From Gordionus sp. m RMFG-2023 (Eukaryota > Nematomorpha > Gordioida > Chordodea > Parachordodidae): a DNA stretch of 64,000 nt. The stretch lies in assembly GCF_954871325.1 (NCBI RefSeq), contig NC_088775.1:25583561-25647560 (forward strand), in the 5' to 3' direction. Under the pieces are notes generated by a model. It did no database searches. It saw only the letters and a program-made list of their open reading frames with translations, and had not been told where the DNA came from. Position numbers and translations under genes: made by a program. Shown piece after piece: positions 14,701-25,570 of this stretch; positions within the stretch are counted from its first letter, which is position 1, and the number at the start of each line of letters is the position of its first letter.

Positions 14701-15090
14701 CATGCTACCATCCAATTGTTTGGCTCTTATCTTTTTAGTAACAAACTCTTTCTCTGGCCAAAATCTCATAAAATCCTTTATACTTATTAAACTAATTTCT
14801 GCTCCTGTATCTAATAAAAAACAAATTTCTGCTTCCTCCATGATTATCTTTACTCTAGGGCATCTATTTTTCATTAAAAAATTCTCTAATTCCATCTTTA
14901 GTACGTCTACCCTAGTTGCCTTTTTAATTCTATATATTTCAAAATCTCTACTTTTTATCTTTATATCACTTCTATTAATATCGCTTGAATTATAATTATC
15001 AACGTTAAAGCACTTTTTATCATCGCAAAATTTCTCGTTCTTATTACCATAATTATTCTTACTTGCACTAGCATTATCAACATTATCCAA
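11759..15090 (-). pseudogene. pol: pol region of gypsy fossil
   Basis: In element order: an aspartic protease with DTGAE, a reverse transcriptase with the YLDD active site and a LPFGL/FxK block, an RNase H domain (AVDASNEGIGGVLLQ), the integrase zinc-binding HHCC region (HSGHQGIERMK ... CETCNMWA) and the integrase core with its C-terminal tail. Protease-RT-RNase H-integrase order identifies Ty3/gypsy rather than copia. Treated as a fossil. Confidence 0.93.
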
Positions 15091-15119
15091 ATTATCATTA
15101 TTAAAATTAAAATCTTTAT

Positions 15120-15425
15120 TCTTATTTTCTACTAAATTATCAACGTTAAAAAAATTATTATCATTACCAAATTTATCATTATAATTAAAATATTTATTCT
15201 TACCTGAACTAGAATTATCAACCTTAGAAAAATTATTATCATTACAAAATTTATCATTAAAATTAAAATATTTATTCTTACCTGAATTAAAATTATCAAC
15301 ATTAGAAAAATTATTATCATTACAAAATTTATCATTAAAATTAAAATATTTATTCTTACCTGAATTAAAACTATTAACATTAGAAAAATTATTATCATTA
15401 CAAAATTTATCATTAAAATTAAAAT
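15120..15425 (-). repeat. 78-bp tandem repeat inside gypsy fossil
   Basis: About four direct copies of a 78-bp unit, with TATTTATTCT landmarks at 15191, 15269 and 15347 exactly 78 bp apart. It sits between the zinc-knuckle region and pol. Since 78 is 26 codons, the period preserves frame, and one - strand frame gives an Asn/Asp/Phe-rich 26-residue repeat. It may be a variable linker of the element. Confidence 0.85.
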
Positions 15426-15438
15426 ATTTCTCTCTTAG

Positions 15439-15870
15439 TCATTTATTGCAATTTTCTTGTGTGTGTCCTTCTTGGGCACAATTATTGCACCTTACAATTG
15501 AATTGTTTACTCTGCAACTTATAGCCACATGGCCATTCTTGCCACACCTCGCGCATCTTAGATTCTTCGTTATCTCACACTGGCGCGACATGTGGCCCGG
15601 CTGACCACAACTATAGCAAATTATCTGTCTGTAATTATCCGTTCGTATGAAGTTGTTTATATTTCTTTTCTTATCTTCCTCTCTTAATATATTCTTAATA
15701 TTTTCTAACTCTTTAATCTCTATCTTAACGTAAGTCGTATTTCTTCCTATAATTAAACCTAACGTGAAACTTAAAATTAGCACCAAAAATATAATTATAC
15801 TTATATTTTCAAGTATTAAACTTAATAAATTTATTTGCGTAATATACATTAAAGTGTACTCAATAACCAC
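15439..15870 (-). other. gag: gag-like zinc-knuckle frame of gypsy fossil
   Basis: A 143-codon frame with a hydrophobic N-terminal third (ENISIIIFLVLILSFTLGL) followed by three CCHC zinc knuckles: CYSCGQPGHMSRQC, CARCGKNGHVAISC and CNNCAQEGHTQENC. The knuckles are the nucleocapsid signature. I did not recognise a capsid-like part. A membrane-segment-like start on a gag-type protein is unusual. Confidence 0.75.
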
Positions 15871-16034
15871 TTGATTAAAATAATTTTAAATAATTTAAAA
15901 AAATTGTATAAATATAAAATTACTACTATAATAAATAAAAGTAATAATAATTTACATAACATAAAATAGATTTGTTTTTACCTTTGAATTCCTACGTGAA
16001 TATCTAACAGGCCCTGATTTACTTCGGTCCAAAT

Positions 16035-16336
16035 TGTTATAAATCCGAACTTACCTCAGGGTGTTTAATCAGTAGTGGGAGAGCAATTAAGAATCCAAAG
16101 TTTGTTAAATCTTTCTTTATTAAAATAAAAGATTAATTCTAATAATAATGATGTTTAATTACTTACCCTCGACTATAAAAAAAAATGTAAAATTTGTTTT
16201 GCATAAAATAAAATCCATCATTTAAATTAATCTTGTTACATAAACTATAAAAACAAAGTAAAATTTGTTTTGCATAAAATAAAATCCATCATTTAAATTA
16301 TCTTTGTTCCATAAATATACTTTGCATAATCCAACA
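16035..16336 (-). repeat. gypsy 5' LTR
   Basis: A 302-bp LTR with the same TG...CA termini and near-identical flanking blocks as the 518-bp LTR at 10652. The shared sequence suggests a fairly recent insertion despite the length difference. Confidence 0.88.
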
Positions 16337-16460
16337 GTCGAATTAAAAATTGCAATGATGTCGTAGAATTAGAATTTAAATATTTCTGAAACAATTTTGA
16401 GATTTTGAAATATGGGATCAAGTAGAGTTGCTAATATCTAATGTTTAAAATATAATTTTA

Positions 16461-16978
16461 TTAATAAAAATAGAAAATAACTTGAAGTTCATTAATGGGA
16501 AATAATATGGTCAAGCTATTTTTCATATTTTCTTTTAAGCATATAATATCTGAGCAATAAGATCTATTGATTTGTATATGAACTTTTATTTCACTGCGAA
16601 ATAATAACCCTAAGTTTATTGTCCCTTTTTGGGAGGAAAGAATTTCCACCGACTCTTCGAATGGATTTAATACTGCGTAAAGCTCATCAATCATATCCCA
16701 TTCATTATTAAAGAGTTTTAAAGATTGTTTTCCTATTTTATTTAGAACTTTATAGGAATTTTGTTTACACTGCGAACACTTTCTAGAATAATTAATATGT
16801 TATGCCAGCGGGTAGGGCAATTGAATTTTAAAGTTTTTGCATTAATTAGATTGGTTGGTGCAATGCCATTTCTATTATCCGATTCATCAGACATATCAAA
16901 ATGGTCATCAAGGTATGGATCAGAATCATCAATATCCAAGATATTACCTGTCTCATAAATTGACTGCAGACATTTACG
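16461..16978 (-). pseudogene. hAT transposase, central part
   Basis: On the - strand, 16978-16742 reads ...CLQSIYETGNILDIDDSDPYLDDHF... then LKFNCPTRWHNILIILESV, the hAT segment in which a PTRWxS-type motif follows the catalytic domain. It continues in another frame at 16694-16461 with MIDELYAVLNPFEESVEILS. It belongs to the 9786-20617 element. It is cut at 16978 by the 16979-18953 insertion, beyond which the reading resumes at 18962. Confidence 0.82.
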
Positions 16979-18953
16979 CAGGGGCGTCGCTAGCCTTTAC
17001 AATCTCAGGGGGCTCAACTAAAAAAATTTTTATGGGGGGGGCTTTGCTCACCATACCTCCATTTGCGGGCCTTCGGACCGCTTTTGGCCGGCCTTCAGCC
17101 GGGTTTTATATTAATATATTATACTTTTTAAAAATTTTCTAACTGAATATTTATACTGAATTTCATATTTTGTCATTTATTATATTATGCGTACAATATA
17201 AACTAGCATATAAATAATTAAAACAATATAAGACATTTCTAAAAATATTATTTTTTAATACAAAACCTATTTATTACAGTATAATACAGTATAAAATGTT
17301 TTCGACTGCTGATATAAAAAAAATTTGCGTCTAAAGAATTACAAGTAAAAAAGGTTAATTAATTCATACATATGCCTCAATTGATAATGGTTTTTAAAAA
17401 CTACATATTATTAAATTAGCAAGTTACATTGAAAAAAGGTCAAGAAACTAATATAACACTCTGTTACCATTTTTAGAAAATGTTTTATAGAATGAACTAA
17501 TAAGGAAATATTTATAGGCCTAATCCAAATTATACAACTATATGGTGGTTAGGCTTCCTCTTAAATGACATGATGGAAGCTAGATAAGTAATTGAGAAAA
17601 AAATTGTGAGATATTAAATTTCTAAAAGATTATCTTCCATTTTTAATCATATATAAACAACTACACAGTTGACCATTATTGCTTATAAAATATGCAATCA
17701 TATGCTCTCAGCAGCTGTAGTAATAATCTTAAATTACATAGCAACACAAATAATAGATGTTGGTTAATTTGCAGTAATAGCCATGACACTCACGATGTAA
17801 ACTAATATCAGAATTTATTATGTTAGTTAAATTGATAAAATAAAAACACTAAAAATCTTTGGAAGAAATAATTATGCAAATATATTGAAGCCTGGAGGTA
17901 TTTACAAGGCAAGGATGCCATATTAGAAATGAAATATTTTCTAACTATAAAATAAGGACCAGAATGATATGATGAAACAATTAAGATTTTATATATTTTC
18001 ACACCACCTCTAGTTGGTATATTATAACTTAAAATAATAGTAGTTTGTAATAATATCAAAAATATACTAGTATTAAAAATTTAACTCAAAACTGTTTTTC
18101 AAATAAGAAAAAAATAGCTTTCCTAAAAACACGTAAAAAAGAGAAGAAAAGTTATCTAATTTATTACATCCATTCTGGGATAAATAATAAGATGTTAAAT
18201 TTTTAAAAATATTTCTAAATAAATAGATGGCGTTAAATATTTAAAAGCAATTTTTTACTTATATTTATTAACAAAAGCATTTATCAGTAAAATTTATTAA
18301 AATATTAACTTTAATATATAATAAAACTGTCAAATACGTTTGTAAAAGTGGTATTTAACCTAATATTTTATGCCATTATATCTAATAAAGGATTATTAAC
18401 TATGTTTACTTACTTTTTATAAATAAATCTCTTATACTTATTTGGATATGGACCTTAAAATTAATTTTAAGAAGAAGCATGGTAATTAAATTTAAATATC
18501 AATAATATAGTTGATTAGTGATTCTGAACTCGGCTAATTACAATATTAAATTTGTTAATTTTCAATAAATATTTATTTAATTAGGGTTATATATTAATTT
18601 AAATAATAAAAGTCAATAAAGCTTCAACTGTTAATGCTAAATTAATATTGAGCGATATTAATATTCTATTTTTAACACAGAATTTGATTGCAAGCTGACA
18701 TAGTGAAAATATAATTTATTAGTATTAATCTAATCTAATGATTAAAATAGTATTCATTTAAGAATAATTTAGATATACTAATTAATTTTTAAATTATAAA
18801 ATTAAATCTATATATTACTCAATAGAATTATAAAAGAAATCATTCAGTGGGCAATCAAAAAAATTTATTTTTAGAAGGGATATTAAGGAGCCATTAAAAA
18901 AAATTTTTTGCTTCAGGGGGCTCGAGCCCCTGCGCCCCCTAGCGACGCCACTG
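16979..18953. mobile_element. non-autonomous hAT-like element nested in hAT
   Basis: The left end is CAGGGGCGTCGCTAG; the right end read inward is CAGTGGCGTCGCTAG (one mismatch). It is flanked by an exact 8-bp duplication CATTTACG at 16971-16978 and 18954-18961. Subterminal AGGGGGCTC blocks occur at both ends. The 1975-bp interior is AT-rich with no transposase-like frame, so it must be mobilised in trans. It lies inside the transposase remnant of the older hAT and interrupts it cleanly. The last ~485 bp match 29987-30471. Confidence 0.92.
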
Positions 18954-18961
18954 CATTTACG

Positions 18962-19093
18962 ATGTTCAGCCTCAATTTCACATTCCAAATCAGCTACTCG
19001 ATATCTGAGGGCTGAAATAATTTCTCTAATTTTTTTAATGAGAATATCAATTTTGGTAACTTTTTTTAACTGTAACCAAATTATGAAGTCCAT
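18962..19093 (-). pseudogene. hAT transposase, upstream part
   Basis: The - strand reading IDILIKKIREIISALRYRVADLECEIEAEHRKC runs straight into the nested insertion and resumes at 16978. The same peptide block recurs in the hAT remnant near 51240-51300. The nominal ATG at 19093 is not the true start; more 5' hAT sequence to 20617 has no clear frame. Confidence 0.7.
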
Positions 19094-19099
19094 GCTCTA

Positions 19100-20490
19100 A
19101 GCATAAATGGTGCTCATAATCCCCTAATCTGACGCTTCATTTGACATTCCCAGCATCAGTTATCATTTGTATTATTTTGGCTTTTAAATGGAATTCCTCT
19201 TCAATACTATCAATCTCAGATAATATTGTTTCCCCAGTATGCTTTTAAGTCACATTTCTAGTTGCTAGGGTAAAATATTATCAAAATTTTCATCTAAATG
19301 ATGAAGACTAAATGTGATATAATTTCGACGCTTGAAATGATTCGCCTATAAATCAAAAGTGATAAACAAAATTTTAGTCCAATATCAATCAGATTTAAAA
19401 CATGCGCCTTTATAGATAAATAAACATTGTCTAGTGCACCCAGACTAATGGTTGTCCTATTTGGTAATTCTGACGAGGAATCAATTATCTTATATTTCTA
19501 TTTTTTAGGCAATTTATTTTTTAATAATCATTTCATATAAATTTTAAACCTTTAGAAAATCTGTCATTCCTTTATTGTTTATAGAATCAAATGGCATTAA
19601 ATCTAAGCAGCACATCTAAACATAATTTCGCCCTATTAGATTTCATATTTATTTTAAACATTAAAAAGATATTTAAAAAGCATCCAAATATTTAGAGCTG
19701 GAATGAAGCAAATTATAAATTTGATTTTTAACTTTCAAAATAAAGTTCATAATTAATTTAATAAATTATATATTAAGTTTATACATTATAAAGATATTTA
19801 AAAAATATAATAATTAGAGTTGGAATGAAACAAATTATAAATTTGATTTAGTAGTAACTTTCAAAATAAAGTTTTACGTAATTAATTTAATAAATTATAT
19901 ATTAAGTTAATACATTAAAAGATCTCAAAATAGAGCTGGCAATAAATAAACTAAAAATTTAGTTGTTTTGAACTTTCAAAGTTTATAAAATTAATATTAC
20001 AAACCAGAAACCAGTTAAAAAATTTAAATGAATAATAATAAACAATAATACTAACCTAGGAGCCATTTTTTTATCTTTTATATTGTTGCTGCATCTTGGT
20101 GTTGGCTATAAAAACATTAGACTTTGAATGGATTTATTATTATTCATTTTTTCTGTTAGTTTGTGATAATTAATTAAGTGCTTTTCTTATTTTCATTCTT
20201 CAAAATAAGATTTCCAAAGTACATCCAGACATAACTTGATTTATGATTAGTAGAGAGAGTTTTTATTTCATAATTGTATATAGGGTGGTTTAAAACGTGC
20301 AAGTCTATAAAAATAATTAATATGAATTGTTTGTGGAAATAAAATATGATGTATGAATGAATGTAGATATATACTAGTCTATTATATATAGCAATATAAT
20401 ACAATTCATATTTTAATTTTATTAATGTTAGTATTCAAATTAAAATAATAATAATTTAATATAAAAATATAATTAATATGCTTTCTAAAA
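19100..20490 (-). other. 5' part of the nested hAT, no clear frame
   Basis: Upstream portion of the hAT on the - strand. Fragmentary hAT-like residues may remain at 19100-19500 but I cannot support a domain. Two near-copies of a ~120-bp AT-rich block lie at 19660-19790 and 19790-19925 (AAAGATATTTAAAAA, then TAGAGTTGGAATGAA-type, then ATTAATTTAATAAATTATAT). Confidence 0.5.
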
Positions 20491-20756
20491 ATTACACACG
20501 ACGCGCCGCCGCCATAATAAAAATAGCCGGCTCGCGCATGTGATCTCAATCGGCGGCTTTTCTGGCGTGAATAAAAATACCGGCGGCGCCGGCGTGAGCC
20601 GGCGGCGCACAGATCTACATATAGTCCACAGTTTTTTATTCTCATTAAATTCGAAAAAGAACAAACTAAAAAATCTAGAATATAAATAAACCAACAAATA
20701 ATTATTACAATTATTACTTTAATTTAACCCACTTAATAAAAAAATTATATTTTTGT

Positions 20757-20965
20757 CAGAGACCTGCAGGCCTGGCCCTATGACCAGCCCTGGTACACGA
20801 GGCAGGCCATATTTTAATTTTTTTAAATATTCCTGGGCCGGGCCGGGTTTGAAAATATATTTTTTTAAATATCCGGGCCGGGCCATATACTATAAAACCA
20901 AATATTTGAAATCATCATTATTAGCTATAAAAATCAAAAATAAATATAATATACAATTTTTATAG
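20757..20965. mobile_element. truncated GGCCCGGCC-type MITE
   Basis: Begins CAGAGACCTGCAGGCCTGGCC and contains two GGGCCGGGCC boxes separated by AT-rich DNA. The segment 20897-20950 is the reverse complement of 47945-48000 in the MITE at 47818-48151. The other terminal repeat is absent, so this is a half copy. Confidence 0.65.
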
Positions 20966-21799
20966 TCGGAAGTAATATTTTTACAACAGCTTTTTACAGA
21001 GAATTTTTTTTAAAATAGTAAGGTTCATCAGAAACTTGTTTAAAGGTATAATAATTTTTAAAGGTTTTAAAATTTTAAGTTAATATTAAAATTTTATAAA
21101 ATATTAAAAATTGTTTTGGTCAGGTTTTTAATTTTCTATTAAAATAAGGTTCATTTGGTTAATATCAATAAAATGTTGTTAATTTTAGAATTAAGTTTTA
21201 GATTTTTTGGGAGAGGCCTACAAATGATTTAGCATTATTTCATATAATATTTTCTACCCACCATTTTGAATGAAATATTTTCCCTTAGCTTAAATAAATA
21301 ATTTTTAAATAAACATTATATATTACGCAGAAAGGGAGAAATTACAGTCCCCCCTCCAATGACTTTTGGCTAAATGATTATGATTACAACGATAAAATTT
21401 TGACATTAAGCTGAAGACTCAATCTGATTCTTTAAAATAAATATTGTCATTTTTTAATTTAATTTTTAAAATTGTAATATTGTTTTGTTTTAAAAATATT
21501 TAACATTTTATTTGAAATATTTTTGGAAACGTTTAATTTATCATAAATTGTATTTATTTGATTGGATATAATAAAATCTAAAAAAAAACTTGGTTCCCGT
21601 CTTGATCCAAAATTGCCAGACGGATTGAAGCATCGCTTGTAAAGCTTTTCAAAAAAAATATATGTGAGATTTTAGTTTAAAACTTATTGTCACAGTTTGG
21701 AGAGCAATTATTAACTAAGCGTAAACAACTGTTCTATCAAACAAATAGAATAATTCTTAGGAACTTATTATTTACTTTAAATGAAAATTCTCCGTCTTA
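20966..21799. other. AT-rich spacer
   Basis: No supported gene, splice pattern or terminal repeat. Confidence 0.45.
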
Positions 21800-22690
21800 A
21801 AAAGGAAATCTGTATGAACTGTTATATATATGCAACGTTAATTATAAAGTGTATAAAAATAAGATAAATTACTTATATGAGAAAAAAATCATACTCTAAA
21901 ATTTTAAAATATGTTGATATATTACAATAATTGAATATTATATTGACATTTTATATATTTTTACGTAATCATTTAATTTATATTTTCTGATATTAGAGTA
22001 ATGTAATCATTGTTATATAATATTATATTATCAAACCTTTTCAGGTGTTTTAGATACTATAAAATGTTTAAAGAGCACCTATACCTGTTTTGTATACTCC
22101 TCATTTACTCAGGAGTTTAACTGCTTCCCCCTGAAATGTAAATAAATCAAATTGATAATCATATTAAGTCCTTTTCCTCATTAGCCATAACTTCAATTGT
22201 TTTTTGGAGACAATTTTCAAGTATTTATCTCTTTACATCTAGTTTATGAATTATCGGTCTAGATATTTAGAGATGCATAAAAAAGCGAACCTAGGAGGGT
22301 ACTTTAAATTTCAATAAATGTGTAACAACCACATAATTTAAAATTCAAAACTTTTAAGTTTTTTATTTTCACATTGATTAATATCAAATAACCATCTATG
22401 TTCACTTGAGTTGTCGGTTTGTCTTTTTCATTGAATCTTTATTACATAATGTTCCATCACTAGGACCTTCCCAGAAAAGCGTGGATAGTTTCTCATTGAG
22501 CGTTACGTCCTTTTCCAACAAAAATTTAAGAAATGGATTGATATTAATTTAGAAATAAATAAACATTCTTACAATGCATGTTTTTGCAAAGTTTATTTTT
22601 GCACATTGTGATAATACATTCTTCAGGTTAGAAAAAAGATATATTAAATTATTTTCACTAAAAAAGGTGGCGTTTGAAAAATATATAATA
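21800..22690. repeat. diverged dispersed repeat, copy 2
   Basis: Matches 140-1090 in order and orientation (ATCTGTATGAACTGTT at 21809, TATATGAGAAAAAAAT at 21875, GTGTAACAACC near 22320, CATCTATGTTCACTTGA near 22393, GTTTGAAAAATATATA near 22672). Too diverged for a recent duplication; most likely two copies of an old uncharacterised repeat family. Confidence 0.6.
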
Positions 22691-22904
22691 ACCTATTGTT
22701 AGACCAACGTACCCAGTAAGGGAAAATGATGATTAGTTCAATATTATTCAATAAATAAAATTTGGTACTATGTGTTGGTGTTAATTTTAAATTTATAACT
22801 TGTAATATTAAAATATTCAGCATCTATATAAAAAAATATAATTCATAATATATTTATATAATTTATCACATTTAAAATCACATAAAAATTTAATATTATG
22901 AGTT

Positions 22905-23640
22905 TCAAATGCGATGTCACTTTGTTGGGGACAACTTACAGTTACAAGTTGGACAACCATCAAAAGCTATAATATTTCGTTCCATATGGACAAGGGCACA
23001 TAGGCTCAGCTACAAATAATCATAAAATTAAAGATATAACGAATAAAAAAATTCATGCCCGCTGGATCCCGGGATCAGGTTTGCATTTACAGGTTGGACA
23101 ACCATTAGCATCCAATACATTTCCAAATTTGCAGTATATATGGCAAACAGGTGGACTTTGAAATTTGATTACATTCACAAATTGGGCATCCGTTAGCATT
23201 CAAAACGTTATATAGCAAGGTGGACAATTTGGATTTGGTTTACATTCACAGATTGGGCAGTCATTAACATCCAACACGTTACCAAAAGGACAACCTAAAC
23301 GGCCAACAAGTGGACAATTAGGATTTGTTTTGCATTTACAGGTTGGACAGCCTAACATCCAAAACATTACCAAATTCCCAATACATTAGGCAAACATTTT
23401 TTAACTAATTTTTTTTTTACAAAATTTGAGCTAAAGAAATTTGCATTATTTTAAATTAATAGAAATTCATGTATATCAAAATTATTTAAATATTTGAAAA
23501 GTAAATATCAGTATCTTACGTGGCACTGAAACTTCATTATCCCGTTTTTATAAGGTTACCCCGTTTGTCGAAATGGCATTCCGGCTAAGAATATTAAAAC
23601 CAATGATTTCATATTTGTTTAAATTGTAAGAATTTTATAT
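22905..23640 (-). pseudogene. antistasin-like Cys-rich gene, copy B, decayed
   Basis: A - strand gene in two exons. Exon 1 starts at the ATG near 23612 (MKSLVLIFLAGMPF, a signal-peptide-like start) and ends before a GTAAG donor at 23519. The acceptor AG is near 23405. Exon 2 encodes repeats of the type CPFGNVLDVNDCPICECKPNPNCPP, seen several times between 23380 and 22930. This spacing of paired cysteines around GNVLDxNxCPxC is the antistasin-type protease-inhibitor repeat, normally in secreted proteins. The frame is broken in exon 1 (a stop after about 18 codons) and between repeats, so it reads as a pseudogene. The neighbouring copy at 24195-24614 has the same exon layout. Confidence 0.6.
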
Positions 23641-24194
23641 AAATATTTTTAGAAAATGTGATTTTAGAAAGGCATAGAATATCTTACATAAAATAACAAC
23701 CTAACATAGATTTAACCATAAGATTTCTCTTTAAAAATATAATATGAAAATTAAATTAAATTTATATACCCATACCCATATTAGTTGTAATTAACTTTGA
23801 GATAGGGACTACTCCAACCGCCTGCATTCGCTCAAAGGATAAAATATATTTTAAAAACTGGCCATTAAATCAACCCCGAATATATAATACTAACAGAATT
23901 TTATACCCAAATAAATTTTTTTTTAATTAAGCATTAATTAAACCAATCCTTAGCTTATTAGAAAAATTTTGGGCATGCATTCATAGATTCAATAAATCTC
24001 ATCCACTAAACATTTCACAAACGTCACAAGCATTACCACTATATTTATAAGGATGTGAAGGTAATACCAATGGTTGGGAGGAATTATAAGAATAAAAATA
24101 TCAATGGTGCAGAAGAAATATTTTTAAAAAAATTAAATGCATAGAGAACAATAATTTCGCACTTACCCGCCCGTTTAATATGTATGATCGTCCA

Positions 24195-24614
24195 TCAAAC
24201 TCGATAGTCAAAAAAGTAAAGGTTTGGACCCCGATGATATATAACTAGGTCAGAATTGCATTGATATATTTGGCAGCCATTAGCATATAAGACGTTACCA
24301 TATACGCAATATATTCGACAAACAGGTGGACATTTAGGATCTGGGTTGCATTCACAGATTGGTGAGTTATTAAAATTCAAAACGTTACCAAATTCGCAAA
24401 AATATGGCAAATAGGGGGACATTTTTCTTAGCAAAATAGTTGTAAGAATTTTTTGAAAATAAAATAAAAAATGGAAATAGAGACAACTGGAAATCTTAAT
24501 GACATACGAGTCACTTTCAATTCATTGTCCCGTTTTTTAAGAGTTGCCCCTTATGCTAAAAAAAATTAAATCCATCAAGGATATTAGAACTATGTCTTTC
24601 ATATTTATTTTTTT
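24195..24614 (-). pseudogene. antistasin-like Cys-rich gene, copy A, decayed
   Basis: Exon 1 on the - strand starts near 24606 (MKDIVLISLMDLIFF, signal-peptide-like). A GTATGT donor at 24507 and a GCTAAG acceptor at 24427 define an 81-nt intron. Exon 2 (24426-24195) carries about two antistasin-type repeats (CEFGNVLNFNNSPICEC, CRIYCVYGNVLYANGC). Some conserved cysteines are replaced (NSPIC, GCQIYQC) and exon 1 has an in-frame stop before the donor. It is a tandem paralogue of the copy about 1 kb away. A short live gene with an unseen splice choice cannot be fully excluded. Confidence 0.58.
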
Positions 24615-24619
24615 TATAA

Positions 24620-25410
24620 AGCAAATATAGGTACAAAAGAGTTTATATGAATAAGAAGCCCATTATAATAACTCCTCTCAAACCATAATTTGCATGATAT
24701 TTTATGTTTAAAATTTATAATTTATATAAGTATAATATTATTCAAGTTAAATATTGAAAGCACAAACAAATATATAAATATTGTAAATAAGCAAGAATAA
24801 AATTAAGTGGATACAAATGAAATTACATACCAACTAATCTTAGAAGTTCGATTTGCAACAATTCTATTTTTATTTAAAAATTATTTACCCTATAATAACA
24901 GTATAGGTGGTTTAATGCATAAATATTTTACCCAAAATAATGCTAATGAATAATATTAGAATTTATACCCCTAAGTAAGAGTTAAAATAAAAATTTTTAA
25001 GTTAAATTTTAACCGACTTAATGCTCATATAATAGTGGTATTCTACTCTTGTTAATTTTTTTTCAATTTATCCGATATAGTAAAGTTGGCTCAAAAAAAC
25101 GACTTGTTTAGAAATCATTATAACTTTAAAGCGCGTTGCTAGTTTTTTTTGAAATTTATATTGATGAAGGATCTTAGTAACTTCAAATTTTTGAATTCAT
25201 TTTTTTTAGATTAAAATTAAAAAATACTAAAATTTGACAAAGAATAACTTAAGTCCCATAAAAAAAATTTAAAAAACGTGTAACCCTTCATTCACATATA
25301 GCGCGAATTCGCGGCGGAGTATGCAAAATGAATGTAAAAATATTATATTTATCATATTTGTATACTTAACTGCAAATTCGCACTAACAATGAGTGCAGGG
25401 TGGAGACAAC
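24620..25410. other. AT-rich spacer
   Basis: No supported feature. Confidence 0.4.
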
Positions 25411-25414
25411 GAAA

Positions 25415-25570
25415 ATGATTAATTATGAAAAATTATCTGCAGGAAAGGAGATAAATAAAATTACAAAAACAGTGACAAGGGATCAGTATGACAAATATAA
25501 ACCAGTATCAAAAATTATTTGTAATTTTTGTGGATTAGAAAACCATATAAAACCAAAATGCCCAATTTAA
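25415..25570 (+). other. short frame with one CCHC zinc knuckle
   Basis: A 51-codon frame from ATG 25415 to TAA 25568, rich in Lys, ending in CNFCGLENHIKPKC, a perfect C-x2-C-x4-H-x4-C knuckle. Such knuckles are typical of retroelement gag proteins, so this is most simply a small gag-like fossil fragment. No flanking LTR or pol was found. Confidence 0.4.

Larger units (their letters stand above)
10652..16336 (-). mobile_element. Ty3/gypsy LTR retrotransposon fossil
   Basis: A nearly full-length element on the - strand, bounded by direct LTRs that share their termini (TGTTATAAATCC ... ATCCAACA as read on +). Next to the 3' LTR (11170-11182) is a polypurine tract, AAAGGGGGGAGA on the element strand. 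A primer-binding-like TGGACCGAAG lies just inside the 5' LTR (about 16021-16031). Parts in element order are a zinc-knuckle gag-like region (15439-15870), an Asn-rich tandem repeat (about 15120-15425), pol (about 15090-11759) and a small downstream frame (11506-11180). It looks largely whole with a small number of breaks. The LTRs differ in length and no clean 5-bp target duplication is visible. It is younger than the hAT it interrupts. Confidence 0.93.
9786..20617 (-). mobile_element. hAT element split by two later insertions
   Basis: The left end reads TAGACCTGTGCGCCG and the right end CGGCGCACAGATCTA, inverted repeats with one mismatch in 15. They are flanked by an exact 8-bp duplication CATATAGT at 9778-9785 and 20618-20625. 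Both ends carry a ~110-bp GC island of CGGCGG/GCGCCG motifs (9792-9900 and 20495-20610) in otherwise AT-rich DNA. The 10.8-kb span contains a gypsy fossil (10652-16336) and a non-autonomous hAT-like element (16979-18953). Without them the element is about 3.2 kb, a normal hAT length. Transposase remnants on the - strand lie on both sides of the insertions in the expected order: the N-terminal side near 19 kb, the centre at 16.4-16.98 kb and the C-terminus at 10.3-10.6 kb. Confidence 0.88.

Noticed and set aside
12665-14995. Several + strand frames opposite the gypsy pol region
   Set aside because: Antisense shadows of the long pol frame; no family features.
15132-15413. Hydrophobic repeated - strand frame (MINFVMIIIFLMLI...) that looks like a multi-pass membrane protein
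   Set aside because: It is an alternative-frame reading of the 78-bp Asn-codon repeat within the gypsy fossil.
16855-17142. Open frame running from the hAT remnant into the 16979 element
   Set aside because: It crosses an insertion boundary defined by an exact target duplication and has no domain.
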